Shown here: positions 50,155 to 59,206 of the stretch, piece by piece | Numbering within the stretch: the first letter of the stretch is position 1 | Layout: every line of letters starts with the position of its first letter | Assembly: GCA_002840685.1 (NCBI GenBank) | Contig: PHBU01000012.1 | Span: 145,800 to 209,799 of the forward strand | From: Chloroflexi bacterium HGW-Chloroflexi-6 | Lineage (GTDB): Bacteria; Chloroflexota; Anaerolineae; Anaerolineales; Villigracilaceae | Length of the DNA stretch: 64,000 nt | Direction: 5' to 3' | Notes under the pieces: generated by a model | What the model was told of the DNA's origin: nothing | The model's input: only the letters and a program-made list of their open reading frames with translations | Databases searched by the model: none | Program-made: the position numbers and the translations under genes

Positions 50155-51195
50155 ATGTCATTCACAAACGGATATGCCCTCGTTATTGGGGTTGGCAAAT
50201 ACCAGCATATGAGCAAATATAATGTGCCGATTGCTGCCAAAGATGCTGCAGCCGTTGCCGAAACGCTTAAGACCCCAACCATCTGTGGCTATCTCGCCGA
50301 TCAGGTAACGCTGCTGACCGACCGGGAGGCTACCCGCGCCGCGATTCTCTCGGCGTTTGATGCCTTGTCCGCCAAAATGGATTCGGAAAGCACCCTGTTC
50401 CTGTTCTTTGTGGGCCACGGCGTTTACGGAACGGACGGCAGCTATTACCTGACCACCCACGATAGCCAGTTGCAGGGCGCACAACTCGTTGCCGGGACAG
50501 GCATCAGCGACGCGGAACTGCTCGATAAACTGCGCCAGCTCAAAGCCAAACGGATGCTGCTGGTCATCAATGCCTGCCATTCCGGCGAGCTTTCTCCCAG
50601 CTTTGACATTGGCGATCAGGCTCTCGACAGCCAGCCGCCTCCTCAAAAACTGGCCGAGGCCCTGCTCTCGACCGGCGAAGGCCGCATCACGATCACTGCC
50701 TGCCGGCCCGATCAAAAATCGTGGATCGGCAGCGGCGACCTGAGCATTTTCACCCGCGCTGTGGTCGGCGGCCTGAAAGGCGAAGCGCCCAACAACCGCG
50801 GCTACATCAGCGCTTTCGGGTTGTACGAGCATGTATATTTTGAGTCAAAGGAAGGCGCGCAAGCCCTGGGCTACGACCAGGAACCGGAGCTGACCGTGCT
50901 CAAGGGGGTGGGCCCCTTCCCGGTGGCGCTCTATCGCGGCGCAAGTCAGCCGGGAACTTTCGATATTGAAGAACCCGTTCCGGCAGAGACTGCCGTCCGC
51001 CAGGTCAGCCCCGAAAAAAGCCAGCGCGTTTACCAGCGTTACACCGCTACCCTGACCGGTGACGGCGCGATCGCCCAGGGTGACGGCGCAAAGGCGGTTG
51101 GCAAAGGTGGCATCCTGATCGAAGGCGATATCAACATCACCGGTGATGTCAATAAAAATATCGTGATCGGCAACAACAATCGCATCAATGATTGA
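50155..51195 (+). CDS. Caspase-family (C14) protease with glycine-rich C-terminal tail
   Basis: A 346-residue caspase-like protein. The p20-like core starts YALVIGVGKYQHM and has the catalytic dyad His88 (FFVGHGVYG) and Cys141 (INACHSGEL). A p10-like part with ITACRPDQKSWIG and STFTR-like SIFTRAVVGGL follows to about residue 265. The C-terminal tail reads GDGAIAQGDGAKAVGKGGIL and then GNNNRIND, a Gly/Asn-rich segment that may be an association module. No signal peptide. TAGGAGAA precedes the ATG. It lies between the pst operon and a two-component system; its target is unknown. Confidence 0.9.
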   Translation: MSFTNGYALVIGVGKYQHMSKYNVPIAAKDAAAVAETLKTPTICGYLADQVTLLTDREATRAAILSAFDALSAKMDSESTLFLFFVGHGVYGTDGSYYLTTHDSQLQGAQLVAGTGISDAELLDKLRQLKAKRMLLVINACHSGELSPSFDIGDQALDSQPPPQKLAEALLSTGEGRITITACRPDQKSWIGSGDLSIFTRAVVGGLKGEAPNNRGYISAFGLYEHVYFESKEGAQALGYDQEPELTVLKGVGPFPVALYRGASQPGTFDIEEPVPAETAVRQVSPEKSQRVYQRYTATLTGDGAIAQGDGAKAVGKGGILIEGDINITGDVNKNIVIGNNNRIND

Positions 51196-51251
51196 CAAAT
51201 CTCTTTACCCAATCTTCACAATTCCTTTGCAAATCGCGCAAATTGGCCTGA

Positions 51252-51257
51252 TATAAC
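51252..51257 (+). promoter_or_regulatory. -10 box for leaderless response-regulator transcript
   Basis: TATAAC 6 bases before the ATG at 51264; no Shine-Dalgarno is visible. Confidence 0.45.
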
Positions 51258-51263
51258 CAGATT

Positions 51264-51941
51264 ATGAACAAAATCCTCGTTATCGACGATGAACCCGGCA
51301 TCATCAAATTGATCAGCGCCTACCTTAAACCGGAAGGCTACGAAGTCTATACCGCCAGCGATGGAGAAGCCGGGCTGAAAGCCGCGCGCGCCTTCAAACC
51401 TGACCTGATTCTGCTCGATATCATGCTTCCCGGCCTGGACGGCATCGAACTGCTCGCCCGCCTGCGCCGTGAATCGGATGTGTATGTCATCCTGCTGACA
51501 GCCCGCACCGAAGAGACCGATAAGATCGTCGGGTTGACGGTGGGCGCCGATGACTATGTCACCAAACCTTTCAGCCCGCGTGAACTGGTCGCGCGCATCA
51601 AAGCTGCCCTGCGCCGCATCAAGTCCAGCGCCAGCCCGATGGCTGAGATCCTGTCTTTCGAGCATGTTCATATCGACAGCAGCGCGCGCACGGTCAGCGT
51701 GGATGGCAGCCCGATTGAGTTGACGGCCATTGAGTTCGACCTGCTGCATGCGGTCGCCGAGAATCGCGGACGGGTGCTGACCCGCGAGCAATTGCTCGAA
51801 AAAGTCTGGGGCGGGGATTACTACGGAGAGATCCGCGTTGTGGATGTCCACCTTGGGCATGTCCGCCAAAAGCTGGGGCGCGAAGGGCTGATCGCCACCG
51901 TGCGCGGGGTCGGCTACCGTTTCGAGGATCAACCGCTTTAG
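51264..51941 (+). CDS. OmpR/PhoB-type response regulator
   Basis: A 225-residue regulator. Receiver: acidic pair DDE (residues 8-10), phospho-acceptor Asp52 (LLDIMLPG), Thr/Lys (TAR and TKPF). C-terminal winged helix: LTAIEFDLLHAVAENRGRVL and VHLGHVRQKLGREG. Its partner kinase follows by 12 bases. Its position after pstSCAB suggests a phosphate link, but that is inference; no Pho boxes are seen. Confidence 0.94.
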   Translation: MNKILVIDDEPGIIKLISAYLKPEGYEVYTASDGEAGLKAARAFKPDLILLDIMLPGLDGIELLARLRRESDVYVILLTARTEETDKIVGLTVGADDYVTKPFSPRELVARIKAALRRIKSSASPMAEILSFEHVHIDSSARTVSVDGSPIELTAIEFDLLHAVAENRGRVLTREQLLEKVWGGDYYGEIRVVDVHLGHVRQKLGREGLIATVRGVGYRFEDQPL

Positions 51942-51953
51942 CGGCAAAGAGTC

Positions 51954-53069
51954 ATGATGAAATCTATCCGCACGAAACTGCTTATGTCTTACCTGCTTGT
52001 GCTTTTGGTGGGCGTGCTGGTCACGCTGGTCTCCGTTTCGTTTACGGCCCGGGTGGCTTACGATCGCCATCTGATGCCGGGCGGTGCGCGCATGAGTCAG
52101 GAGATGATGGGTACCCCTCAGCGCGCTGGGCAGATCCAGTTTGCCAGTTTTCGGGCGGGGGTCTTTGAAGCGCTTGGCTATGCTGCCCTGGCTGCTTCGG
52201 TTGTGGCGGTTGTGGTCAGCATCTTTCTGAGCCGGCGGATCGTTTCACCCTTGCACGCTATGACCCAGGCCACCCGGCGGATTGCCGCTGGCCATTACGA
52301 TGAACGTATTACGGTGCAGGGGGAAGATGAACTCTCGCAACTGGCAGGCAGCTTCAATCAGATGGCCGGCCAGCTTGAACAGACTGAAGCCATGCGCCGC
52401 CGCCTGATCGGCGATGTGGCTCACGAACTGCGCACCCCGCTGACAACCATAAAAGGTTCGATGGAAGGCCTGATGGACGGTGTTCTACAACCGGACACTG
52501 AAACCTTTACCGAGATATTACAAGAATCCGAGCGCCTCGGCCGGCTGGTGGATGATCTGCAGGAACTCAGCCGGGTTGAATCGGGCGCCTATACGTTGGA
52601 TAAGCAGCCGGTGACCGCCGCCGCGCTGGCAGCGACTGCCGTCAAACGACTGCAGCGCCAGTTTGAACAAAAACGGATCACGCTCACCTCCAGCCTGCCA
52701 GCCGATCTTCCGCTGCTTCTGGCTGACGAGGACCGCATTCTGCAAGTGCTGACCAACCTGCTCAACAATGCCCTGCAATACACACCTGCCGCAGGGACGG
52801 TAACCGTCCTGGCGCAAAAAAACGCTGAATTTGTGCAATTCAGCGTTCAGGATACGGGCGCGGGCATTACCCCGGAAAACCTGGACTTGATCTTTAGCCG
52901 TTTCTATCGGGTCGATCCTTCCCGCTCACGCCACGCGGGCGGCGGCAGCGGGATCGGTCTGACGATTGCCAAACACCTGGTCGAAGCCCATGGCGGGCGC
53001 ATCTGGGTCGAAAGCCCCGGTCTCGGGCAGGGCAGCACCTTCCACTTTACGATACCCCAGTCCCATTAA
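51954..53069 (+). CDS. Sensor histidine kinase
   Basis: A 371-residue membrane kinase. Two membrane helices (about 10-32 and 74-94) enclose a short extracytoplasmic loop of about 40 residues. HAMP covers about 95-145, the phospho-acceptor His157 is in DVAHELRTPLTT, and the ATP-binding domain has NLLNNALQYTPAAG (N box), DTGAGITPENL and GGSGIGLTIAKHLVEAHGG (G boxes). Cognate of the response regulator upstream. Its end overlaps the convergent pth gene by 23 bases. Confidence 0.94.
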   Translation: MMKSIRTKLLMSYLLVLLVGVLVTLVSVSFTARVAYDRHLMPGGARMSQEMMGTPQRAGQIQFASFRAGVFEALGYAALAASVVAVVVSIFLSRRIVSPLHAMTQATRRIAAGHYDERITVQGEDELSQLAGSFNQMAGQLEQTEAMRRRLIGDVAHELRTPLTTIKGSMEGLMDGVLQPDTETFTEILQESERLGRLVDDLQELSRVESGAYTLDKQPVTAAALAATAVKRLQRQFEQKRITLTSSLPADLPLLLADEDRILQVLTNLLNNALQYTPAAGTVTVLAQKNAEFVQFSVQDTGAGITPENLDLIFSRFYRVDPSRSRHAGGGSGIGLTIAKHLVEAHGGRIWVESPGLGQGSTFHFTIPQSH

Positions 53070-53679
53070 AACGGTTCATCGCTGCGTCCAGCCCGTCCGT
53101 GACCCACAACAGGGCGGCGTCGGCGGCTTTGTCCAGCAGTTCAGTCACCAGTTGTGACTCTTTTTGTGTGAAGCCCTGCAAAACGTAGGCGGCCGCATCC
53201 ATGCGCCCCGGCGGACGGTCGATCCCCAGGCGCATGCGGGCAAAATCGGGTGTGCCAAGCTGCTGGATCGTAGAAGCGATCCCCTTCTGCCCGGCAGAGC
53301 CGCCACCGGGCCGCAGGCGTAGGGTGCAGAAGGGCAGGTCCAGGTCGTCATGGGCGACGATCAGGTTCTCCAGCGGAATTTTATAGAAGCGCACCAATCC
53401 CTGTACAGCCTGGCCGGATAGATTCATAAAGGTCTGCGGCTTGGCCAGGATGATCTTGCGGCCTTCGTATTGGGCGCTGGTGATGATGGCCTTCGATTGA
53501 ACGCGCATCGAACGCGCGTTGAGTCGCTCGATCAGCTTATCGACCAGCATGAAGCCAATATTGTGACGCGTGTCGCGGTATTCGCGCCCCGGGTTGCCGA
53601 GGCCGACGATGATGTAGGGGGGATTATCTGTCATGGGGTCTTTTTTACGGAATTTTCCAAAGAGTTCTCTTAAAAACAT
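53047..53679 (-). CDS. pth: Peptidyl-tRNA hydrolase
   Basis: A 210-residue Pth. IVGLGNPGREYRDTRHNIGF (with the catalytic His), KPQTFMNLSGQAV and HDDLDLPF are all diagnostic. It frees tRNA from dropped-off peptidyl-tRNA. The start at 53679 adds a basic 15-residue N-terminus; the ATG at 53634 (MTDNPPYI) would give a conventional length. Neither has a good Shine-Dalgarno. Confidence 0.95.
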   Translation of the reverse strand: MFLRELFGKFRKKDPMTDNPPYIIVGLGNPGREYRDTRHNIGFMLVDKLIERLNARSMRVQSKAIITSAQYEGRKIILAKPQTFMNLSGQAVQGLVRFYKIPLENLIVAHDDLDLPFCTLRLRPGGGSAGQKGIASTIQQLGTPDFARMRLGIDRPPGRMDAAAYVLQGFTQKESQLVTELLDKAADAALLWVTDGLDAAMNRFNGTGVS

Positions 53680-53752
53680 TGTCCCAGTTTAACCCGCCTG
53701 TCAAAAATAGCATAGGCCTTGGCGCTTTTGTCCGGGCTATCTCTGAGAAAAC

Positions 53753-53786
53753 AAAAAAGCTTCGGATCACTTCCCGAAGCTTTTTT
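53753..53786. terminator. Terminator downstream of GIN-domain gene
   Basis: Stem GCTTCGG/CCGAAGC flanked by A6 and T6, 16 bases after the lipoprotein gene's stop on the minus strand. Confidence 0.85.
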
Positions 53787-53802
53787 GTTTTTTGACCGGG
53801 TT

Positions 53803-54576
53803 TTATTCCTGTCGGATGCTTCCAGAACCGTTGATAACTTGTGAGACTTTGGCCTGTCCGCGGTACGAGATGTTGCCGCTGCCGGTGATGCTGGCGGTCA
53901 GTTGTTCTGAGGCCGAGACCCAGATATCTCCTGCTCCGCTGATCGTGGCCTGTACTTGCTCGCATTCCAAGTCTTGCGCCCGAATTTTGCCTGAGCCATT
54001 GATCGATATGGTTGCCTCAACGCTTTGGCCGGCAATCAGGTATTTGCCGCTGCCGTCAATTCGCAGGCTGGTGGTCTGGGTCACAACATTGCCAAAGCTC
54101 ATTTCTCCGGCGCCGTTGATGGTTGCATTGAGCTGCCCGGCCTCGATTTTCTCGACCGCGATTTGGCCCGATCCGTTGATGCGCAAGCTCAGGGCTTCAG
54201 TATTGATCGCTTCCGATTCGATTTCGCCTGAACCATTGATCGTTAATCCGCTGATGTTTTTGGCGCTCAAGCGGATCTGGATCTCTTCTGTCGGCTTGAG
54301 ACTTGTGAATTCAGGCTCCACGTAGATGGATAAAACGCCGTCTTCAACTTTGGTATGGATGTAGGGCAGCAGGTTGTCATCGGCGCTGATTTCCAGGCTT
54401 TCGCTTTCGCCCTGGGTCAAGACCAGCCGGGCCGGAACGGACAGAATAACCTGATCAAAATCCTGCGCTTCGCGTGTTTCTTCCATCTGGTTTCCAGAGC
54501 CGGCGATTATATTCATGCCGCAGGCATTCAGGAACAAGAGCATCATGCTGAAGATGGGTAAAAGAAGGGCTTTCAT
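53803..54576 (-). CDS. Lipoprotein with head GIN (DUF2807-like) beta-solenoid domain
   Basis: A 257-residue protein. The signal peptide ends LFLNAC (Cys about 19). The rest is built of many short repeats with INGSGxI or INGAGxI turns (LTINGSGEIESEA, LRINGSGQIAVEK, and others), the hallmark of head-GIN/DUF2807 beta-solenoids thought to be cell-surface. It is last in a four-gene signalling operon (FHA-winged-helix, kinase, LiaF-like, this). Confidence 0.88.
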   Translation of the reverse strand: MKALLLPIFSMMLLFLNACGMNIIAGSGNQMEETREAQDFDQVILSVPARLVLTQGESESLEISADDNLLPYIHTKVEDGVLSIYVEPEFTSLKPTEEIQIRLSAKNISGLTINGSGEIESEAINTEALSLRINGSGQIAVEKIEAGQLNATINGAGEMSFGNVVTQTTSLRIDGSGKYLIAGQSVEATISINGSGKIRAQDLECEQVQATISGAGDIWVSASEQLTASITGSGNISYRGQAKVSQVINGSGSIRQE

Positions 54577-54598
54577 GGTTGTTTTCCTTTTTTGCAGC

Positions 54599-55294
54599 TT
54601 AGTTTCTTTGTGTTTCGGCCGGGTTCTCGCGCCGCAGGAAGTTCATCCCAACCAGCAGGATGCCTGTCAGCACCAACATGCCAGGCACGGCGAAGCGCAG
54701 GATGGTTTCGTTGAAAACGCTGACAAACGAGGTCAGGAAGAAGCCAAACCCTGCGATGCCGATCAGGATCATGGCGGCCAGGTTGGTTCCGGCGGAGCGA
54801 TTGGAAATGCCCACTACGAGCAGTCCAAGCCCGATCGCCAGCGGCTCAATCGGCCACAAGATGGCCCAGGCGCTCCACAACCCGGTCAGGTTGCAGAAGC
54901 CGAGCACCAGCCCATTCGCGCCGATAATAATGGCCGGGATCGCCAAACCGGGGACGCGCATAAAGATGGCCGAAAGACCGAATCCGAGCGCCGCGGCCAG
55001 CACAAGCAGCGGCCAGGCCAGCGCCCAGATTTCCCAGTTATCGGTGATGCTGGCAAACATCAGGATGCTGCCCACCGTCAGGACCGGGATGCCCGGCATG
55101 AAGAAGGCCCCCAGGCCGGGGCGGGCAATCGCCAGAAAGCCGGGAAGAGTCAGGGCCAGGCCGGCTGCCAGAACAACCAGCGGCCACATCCTCCAGGCCT
55201 GGGTGCTCAAAAACAGGTTGCCGACCATGCTCAACGCGCCAATCACGAGCAGGGCGATGCCAAAAATCAGGGAGAGAGTACGTTCAGGTTTCAT
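54599..55294 (-). CDS. LiaI/LiaF-like multi-pass membrane protein
   Basis: A 231-residue protein with about eight membrane segments arranged as repeated short hairpins of the WPLVVLAAGLALTLPGF and WPIEPLAIGLGLLVVGI type, as in LiaI-LiaF-like transmembrane regions. Members of this group modulate envelope-stress signalling in Firmicutes. It lies between a Ser/Thr kinase and a GIN lipoprotein in one operon. Confidence 0.75.
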   Translation of the reverse strand: MKPERTLSLIFGIALLVIGALSMVGNLFLSTQAWRMWPLVVLAAGLALTLPGFLAIARPGLGAFFMPGIPVLTVGSILMFASITDNWEIWALAWPLLVLAAALGFGLSAIFMRVPGLAIPAIIIGANGLVLGFCNLTGLWSAWAILWPIEPLAIGLGLLVVGISNRSAGTNLAAMILIGIAGFGFFLTSFVSVFNETILRFAVPGMLVLTGILLVGMNFLRRENPAETQRN

Positions 55295-55387
55295 TCTTTA
55301 TTCCTTTCAAAATGTTTGAAGACGTGTTGAATAAACCCGGCGGGCAGTTGCCTGCCGGTTGAAGTACGAACTGATGCAGATGTTTGT

Positions 55388-56869
55388 TTATTTGAAGAAG
55401 GTAGCCAGTAGCGATAGACTGCAGGTCAGGCCGGCCAGCATAATTGCCAGCAAACCCAGACCAAAGCCGCCGACCCGTCCCCAGGAGCGGCTCTCAGAAA
55501 GCGGACGCTGGCTCAGCTTGGTTGGCAGGTAGATCGCGAAACCAATGATTAGCGGCTCGAACATCCACAGGAAGAACCAGTCATCCCAGCGCCCGCTGAT
55601 GGATGAGTAAGCCAGCAGGGCGGCGTTGCCGAAAACAATAATGCCAGGAATAAGCATCCACGGGGTTTGGGTTCCCCAGCCGATGAAGGCCAGCAGCCCC
55701 GCCACCAGGAATACTTCAAATGCCCAACCGTGCTCAAAGACATTGATGCCGCTGAATTGGGTGATCATGGCCGCGAACAGGTTGACCACTGTGAACATGG
55801 TCAGGCTGGCGAACACGGCCGCGGTCGGGCTGATCGGGCGCGGGGTAAATCGCTTCAACATGCTGGTGACCTGCCCGTCAGACTGCCTGATGGGCGGCAG
55901 ATCCATGTTGGTGTCTTCGTCGGCCAAACGCTGCCGGTTCAATTGCTGACGTGACGTGCCCGAAAACACCACCTGGGGCCGGATCCCGCTCGGGGGCGGC
56001 ACGATCGGCCGCGGGGCATCTGATAATTTTGTTTCCAGTACTTTTGCAATCGCCGCGATCATTTCTTCCGCGCTCTGGTAGCGATCCTGCGGCTCTTTTG
56101 CCAGCGATTTCAGTACGATGTGTTCCAGTTCATGCGGCAGGGCGGGGTCCACCTGGCTGGGCAGCGGAAGCGGGTCGTTCAGGTGCTTCATCAAGATCGC
56201 CAGGGGGGTGTCGGCGTCGAAGGGGGTGTAGCCCGTCAGCATTTCGTACAGCACGATGCCCAATGAGTAGATGTCGCTGCGCTCGTCACAGGTGCCTTTG
56301 AAGCCCTGTTCGGGGGCCATGTAATTCAGCGTGCCCATCAGTGCGCCAGAAACGGTGTACTGGGTGCTGCCGACAATCTGGGCGATCCCAAAATCGGTCA
56401 GCACGGCCAGTCCGCGCTTGGTCAGCATGATGTTGGCTGGCTTGATGTCGCGGTGGATGATGCCTTCTTTGTGAGCATATCCCAGCCCGCTCAGCACTTC
56501 TGTCAAAATGCGTAAAATTTCGGGCAGGGGCATGCGCTCGCCATGAATGCGGTATTCGTTCAGGCGTGAACGCAGGGTGTCGCCCTCAAGCAATTCCATC
56601 ACCATATAATGCTGGTCGTCTTGCACATCGAAATCGAAAACCTGCACGATGTTCGGGTGCCGCAGCCCTGAAACGGCATGGGCCTCACGCCGGAAACGCG
56701 CCAGGAATTCATCCTGCTCGACCAGGTCGGAACGCAGCACCTTGATGGCAACGTAGCGGTCAAGCTGCGGGTGATAGCCCCTGAATACCTGGGCCATGCC
56801 GCCGCGCCCCAGCGCGTCGAGAATTCGATATTTTCCGAGTGTTTGGCCTTCTTGAATTTGCGGTGACAT
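55388..56869 (-). CDS. Ser/Thr protein kinase with C-terminal membrane segments
   Basis: A 493-residue PknB-type kinase. P-loop GRGGMAQVFRG, VAIKVLRS (Lys), catalytic loop HRDIKPANIML and TDFGIAQI (DFG) are all present. Unlike the kinase at 19461 it has no outside propeller; instead about four hydrophobic segments close the protein (about residues 355-490), including WMLIPGIIVFGNAALLAYS. Start is MSPQIQEGQTLGKY (56869) with GGAG upstream. It is second in the operon behind the FHA-winged-helix regulator, a likely substrate or partner. Confidence 0.93.
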   Translation of the reverse strand: MSPQIQEGQTLGKYRILDALGRGGMAQVFRGYHPQLDRYVAIKVLRSDLVEQDEFLARFRREAHAVSGLRHPNIVQVFDFDVQDDQHYMVMELLEGDTLRSRLNEYRIHGERMPLPEILRILTEVLSGLGYAHKEGIIHRDIKPANIMLTKRGLAVLTDFGIAQIVGSTQYTVSGALMGTLNYMAPEQGFKGTCDERSDIYSLGIVLYEMLTGYTPFDADTPLAILMKHLNDPLPLPSQVDPALPHELEHIVLKSLAKEPQDRYQSAEEMIAAIAKVLETKLSDAPRPIVPPPSGIRPQVVFSGTSRQQLNRQRLADEDTNMDLPPIRQSDGQVTSMLKRFTPRPISPTAAVFASLTMFTVVNLFAAMITQFSGINVFEHGWAFEVFLVAGLLAFIGWGTQTPWMLIPGIIVFGNAALLAYSSISGRWDDWFFLWMFEPLIIGFAIYLPTKLSQRPLSESRSWGRVGGFGLGLLAIMLAGLTCSLSLLATFFK

Positions 56870-56981
56870 AATTTTTCTCCAAAATAAATCTGCGCAGATA
56901 ATATCATCTGCGCCAGAATCCAACCTATCGGTTCGCTAACTTTGCCCTATCGGCTATATGGGGATGGGATATGAACTTGCC

Positions 56982-57590
56982 TTACGGAGCGGTTAGCTTG
57001 TATCCCAGACCGCGTATCGTCACCAACAGCATCGGGGAGTTGGGATCGATCTCGATTTTCGTGCGCAGACGCCGCACCAGATTCTCGATTTGATAATCAA
57101 AAATACCCGATTGGTACTCAGCCCAGACTGCCCGCCCAATATCATCCTTGGAGCACACGTTGCCGCGGTTCTCATAAAGATAAGCCACCAGCGCGAACTC
57201 TTTCGGAGAAAGCGAAAGAAGTTTGCGGTTCAGCCGAACTTCTCCCGCCTTGACATTCACTTCCAGCTCTGGGAACGGGGTTTCACGCGTGGTTGTGTCT
57301 GGATCGTGGAACGTAAAAACAACATCCCCGATCGTTACCTGGTCGCCATCGCGCAGTTGGGCGCTGCCCATAACGCGTTCCCCGTTTAAGAAAGAGCCAT
57401 TGGTGCTTCCCAAATCCTCAAGGAAAATTTTGCGCCCATCCCTGCGGATGATGGCGTGTTCTCGCGAAGCCCGGTTGCTGATGATGACGATTTCATTCTC
57501 GACCCCTCTACCGATGTGGGTGATCTCAAAATCAAGCCAGTGTTCATTCTCTAAAGGGTCTGTCAGATAGGGGATGTTTTTGTTCGTCAT
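56982..57590 (-). CDS. FHA-domain plus OmpR-type winged-helix regulator
   Basis: A 202-residue fusion. N-terminal FHA domain (about 22-95) has IGRG, then SNRASREHAIIRRDG (phosphothreonine-binding Ser/Arg/His) and LGSTNGSFLNGERV. C-terminal winged helix (about 112-200) has LSPKEFALVAYLYENRGNVC and LVRRLRTKIEID and VRGLGYKL-like TIRGLGYKL. So it reads phosphothreonine and binds DNA. First gene of the operon with the Ser/Thr kinase, giving a kinase-to-FHA-to-DNA circuit. Confidence 0.92.
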   Translation of the reverse strand: MTNKNIPYLTDPLENEHWLDFEITHIGRGVENEIVIISNRASREHAIIRRDGRKIFLEDLGSTNGSFLNGERVMGSAQLRDGDQVTIGDVVFTFHDPDTTTRETPFPELEVNVKAGEVRLNRKLLSLSPKEFALVAYLYENRGNVCSKDDIGRAVWAEYQSGIFDYQIENLVRRLRTKIEIDPNSPMLLVTIRGLGYKLTAP

Positions 57591-57619
57591 ATGGGGCTCT
57601 CCTGCTTATTTCTATTAAG

Positions 57620-57630
57620 TATAGTATAGA
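57620..57630 (+). promoter_or_regulatory. -10 region for leaderless glycosyltransferase transcript
   Basis: Overlapping TATAGT (57620-57625) and TATAGA (57625-57630), the latter 8 bases before the ATG at 57639. No Shine-Dalgarno. Confidence 0.4.
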
Positions 57631-57638
57631 ATTGATTT

Positions 57639-58904
57639 ATGAACATATGCATCCTGACCTACGGTTCGCGCGGAGATATCCAGCCTTTCCTGGCGCTTGC
57701 AGTTGGCTTGCACAAAGCTGGCCATAGCGTCACCCTGACCGGCCCCCGGCGCTTTGCAGACTTTGTGGCCGCCAATAAGGTTGAATATGTGTCCCTGACG
57801 GGTGACCCTGAAGAACTCAGCCGCGCTTTTAACAACGCAGGTTCCAATCCATTCCACATGGTCACTTCCATGCGCAGCCACGTTCTTGGCATCGCTCCCC
57901 AGGTCGTCAGCCAGATCGTACTGGCCGCCCAAAAGGCCGACCTGTTGATCCACTCCTTCGCTTTCACAACCGGCGGGCACAGTCTGGCCCGCCACCTCAA
58001 TATTCCGGATGTGTCCATTCAAACTTTCCCGATGTTTGCCCCCACCGGCGATTATCCCAGCCCGGCCTTTCCGCACCTGGGCAAACTGGGAAATTACTTT
58101 TCTCATTGGTTTGCCACCCAGGTCTTTTGGCATGGCGGGAATATGGGATTCAGGCAGATCCAGCATCTGTTGCCAGATGCCTTTCCACGAAAATTGTACT
58201 GGCCCTTTGCCAACCCCGATCCGCGGCTTCGCACCCCGCTGCTGTTCGCCATTAGCCCGAGCGTGATCCCGGCCTCGGCGGCCTGGCCTGTCAATGTTTC
58301 AGCCACTGGCTACTTGTTCATCGACGATGAAAATTACCAGCCTCCCGCATCCTTGTCCAGTTTTCTGGCGGCGGGCCCGGCCCCGGTCTGCGTTTCCTTT
58401 GGCAGCATGCTGCACGATAAAGCGGAAAAGACAGGCAAACTCCTGCTGGATGTTTTCTCACAATGCAAAGAGCGCGCCATCATCCTGACCGGTTGGGGAG
58501 GCTGGCGGGCCGATCCTGTTCCTGAAAACATTCTCTATCTGGATGCAGCGCCTCATTCCTGGCTTTTGCCGCATTGCAAAGTATTCATTCATCATGGCGG
58601 GGCAGGTACAACTGCTGCCGGTCTGCGCGCAGGGTTGCCCTGCATCGTTATTCCGCATGCTGCCGACCAGCCCTTTTGGGGCAGGCGGGTACACGCTCTG
58701 GGTGTCGGACCGACCCCGATCCACATCAAAAACCTGACGGCGCCTCGCCTTTTGGCGGCGCTGAGCGAAACTGAGAAGCCACTCGTTATCGCGGCGGCCC
58801 AGGCCCTCGGGCGTCAAATCCGCGCCGAAAATGGCCTGGAGGCCGCGATTCGCCTGATCGAGCAGGAAAAAGCCCGTTTTACCTTAAAGAATCACATTCT
58901 TTAA
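57639..58904 (+). CDS. UDP-sugar glycosyltransferase (GT1/sterol glucosyltransferase-like)
   Basis: A 421-residue GT-B glycosyltransferase. N-terminal MNICILTYGSRGDIQPFLAL is the characteristic TxGSRGDxxP start; the donor-binding C-terminal half has LPHCKVFIHHGGAGTTAAGL and IPHAADQPFWGRRVHALGVG, as in sterol/lipid or macrolide glucosyltransferases. A likely role is glycosylating a lipid or secondary metabolite. It is alone, upstream of the rRNA operon. Confidence 0.92.
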   Translation: MNICILTYGSRGDIQPFLALAVGLHKAGHSVTLTGPRRFADFVAANKVEYVSLTGDPEELSRAFNNAGSNPFHMVTSMRSHVLGIAPQVVSQIVLAAQKADLLIHSFAFTTGGHSLARHLNIPDVSIQTFPMFAPTGDYPSPAFPHLGKLGNYFSHWFATQVFWHGGNMGFRQIQHLLPDAFPRKLYWPFANPDPRLRTPLLFAISPSVIPASAAWPVNVSATGYLFIDDENYQPPASLSSFLAAGPAPVCVSFGSMLHDKAEKTGKLLLDVFSQCKERAIILTGWGGWRADPVPENILYLDAAPHSWLLPHCKVFIHHGGAGTTAAGLRAGLPCIVIPHAADQPFWGRRVHALGVGPTPIHIKNLTAPRLLAALSETEKPLVIAAAQALGRQIRAENGLEAAIRLIEQEKARFTLKNHIL

Positions 58905-58936
58905 CCTTAAAATGTTTGAATCTGGCCTGAATCCTC

Positions 58937-58964
58937 TTGACTCTTTCAGCCAGACGCATATAAT
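58937..58964 (+). promoter_or_regulatory. rRNA promoter P1
   Basis: TTGACT, 16-bp spacer, TATAAT. Confidence 0.85.
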
Positions 58965-59047
58965 ACGGGCTCGCTGTCATGAACTGCAAGAAAAAAAGCA
59001 GAGCGAACGTCGAAAAAACGAAATCGCAAATTGGTCGAAATTGGCCC

Positions 59048-59075
59048 TTGACAGAACACGGCGAATGCATATAAT
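59048..59075 (+). promoter_or_regulatory. rRNA promoter P2
   Basis: TTGACA, 16-bp spacer, TATAAT. Identical geometry to P1, and the spacer also ends in GCA before the -10 box. Confidence 0.88.
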
Positions 59076-59178
59076 TCGCTCTCGCCCCAAAAAACGGTGG
59101 CGAAAACAAGAGAGTTGTCAGACAAAAAGTTTCACAAAAAAGTTTCAAACAAGTTTCAAAATTGGTCTGACAAACCCC

Positions 59179-59206
59179 TTGACAAAAAGAACGGCTTGAA
59201 TATAAT
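59179..59206 (+). promoter_or_regulatory. rRNA promoter P3
   Basis: TTGACA, 16-bp spacer, TATAAT. It is preceded by an A-rich, phased A-tract region (about 59100-59165) that could be an UP element. Confidence 0.88.
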
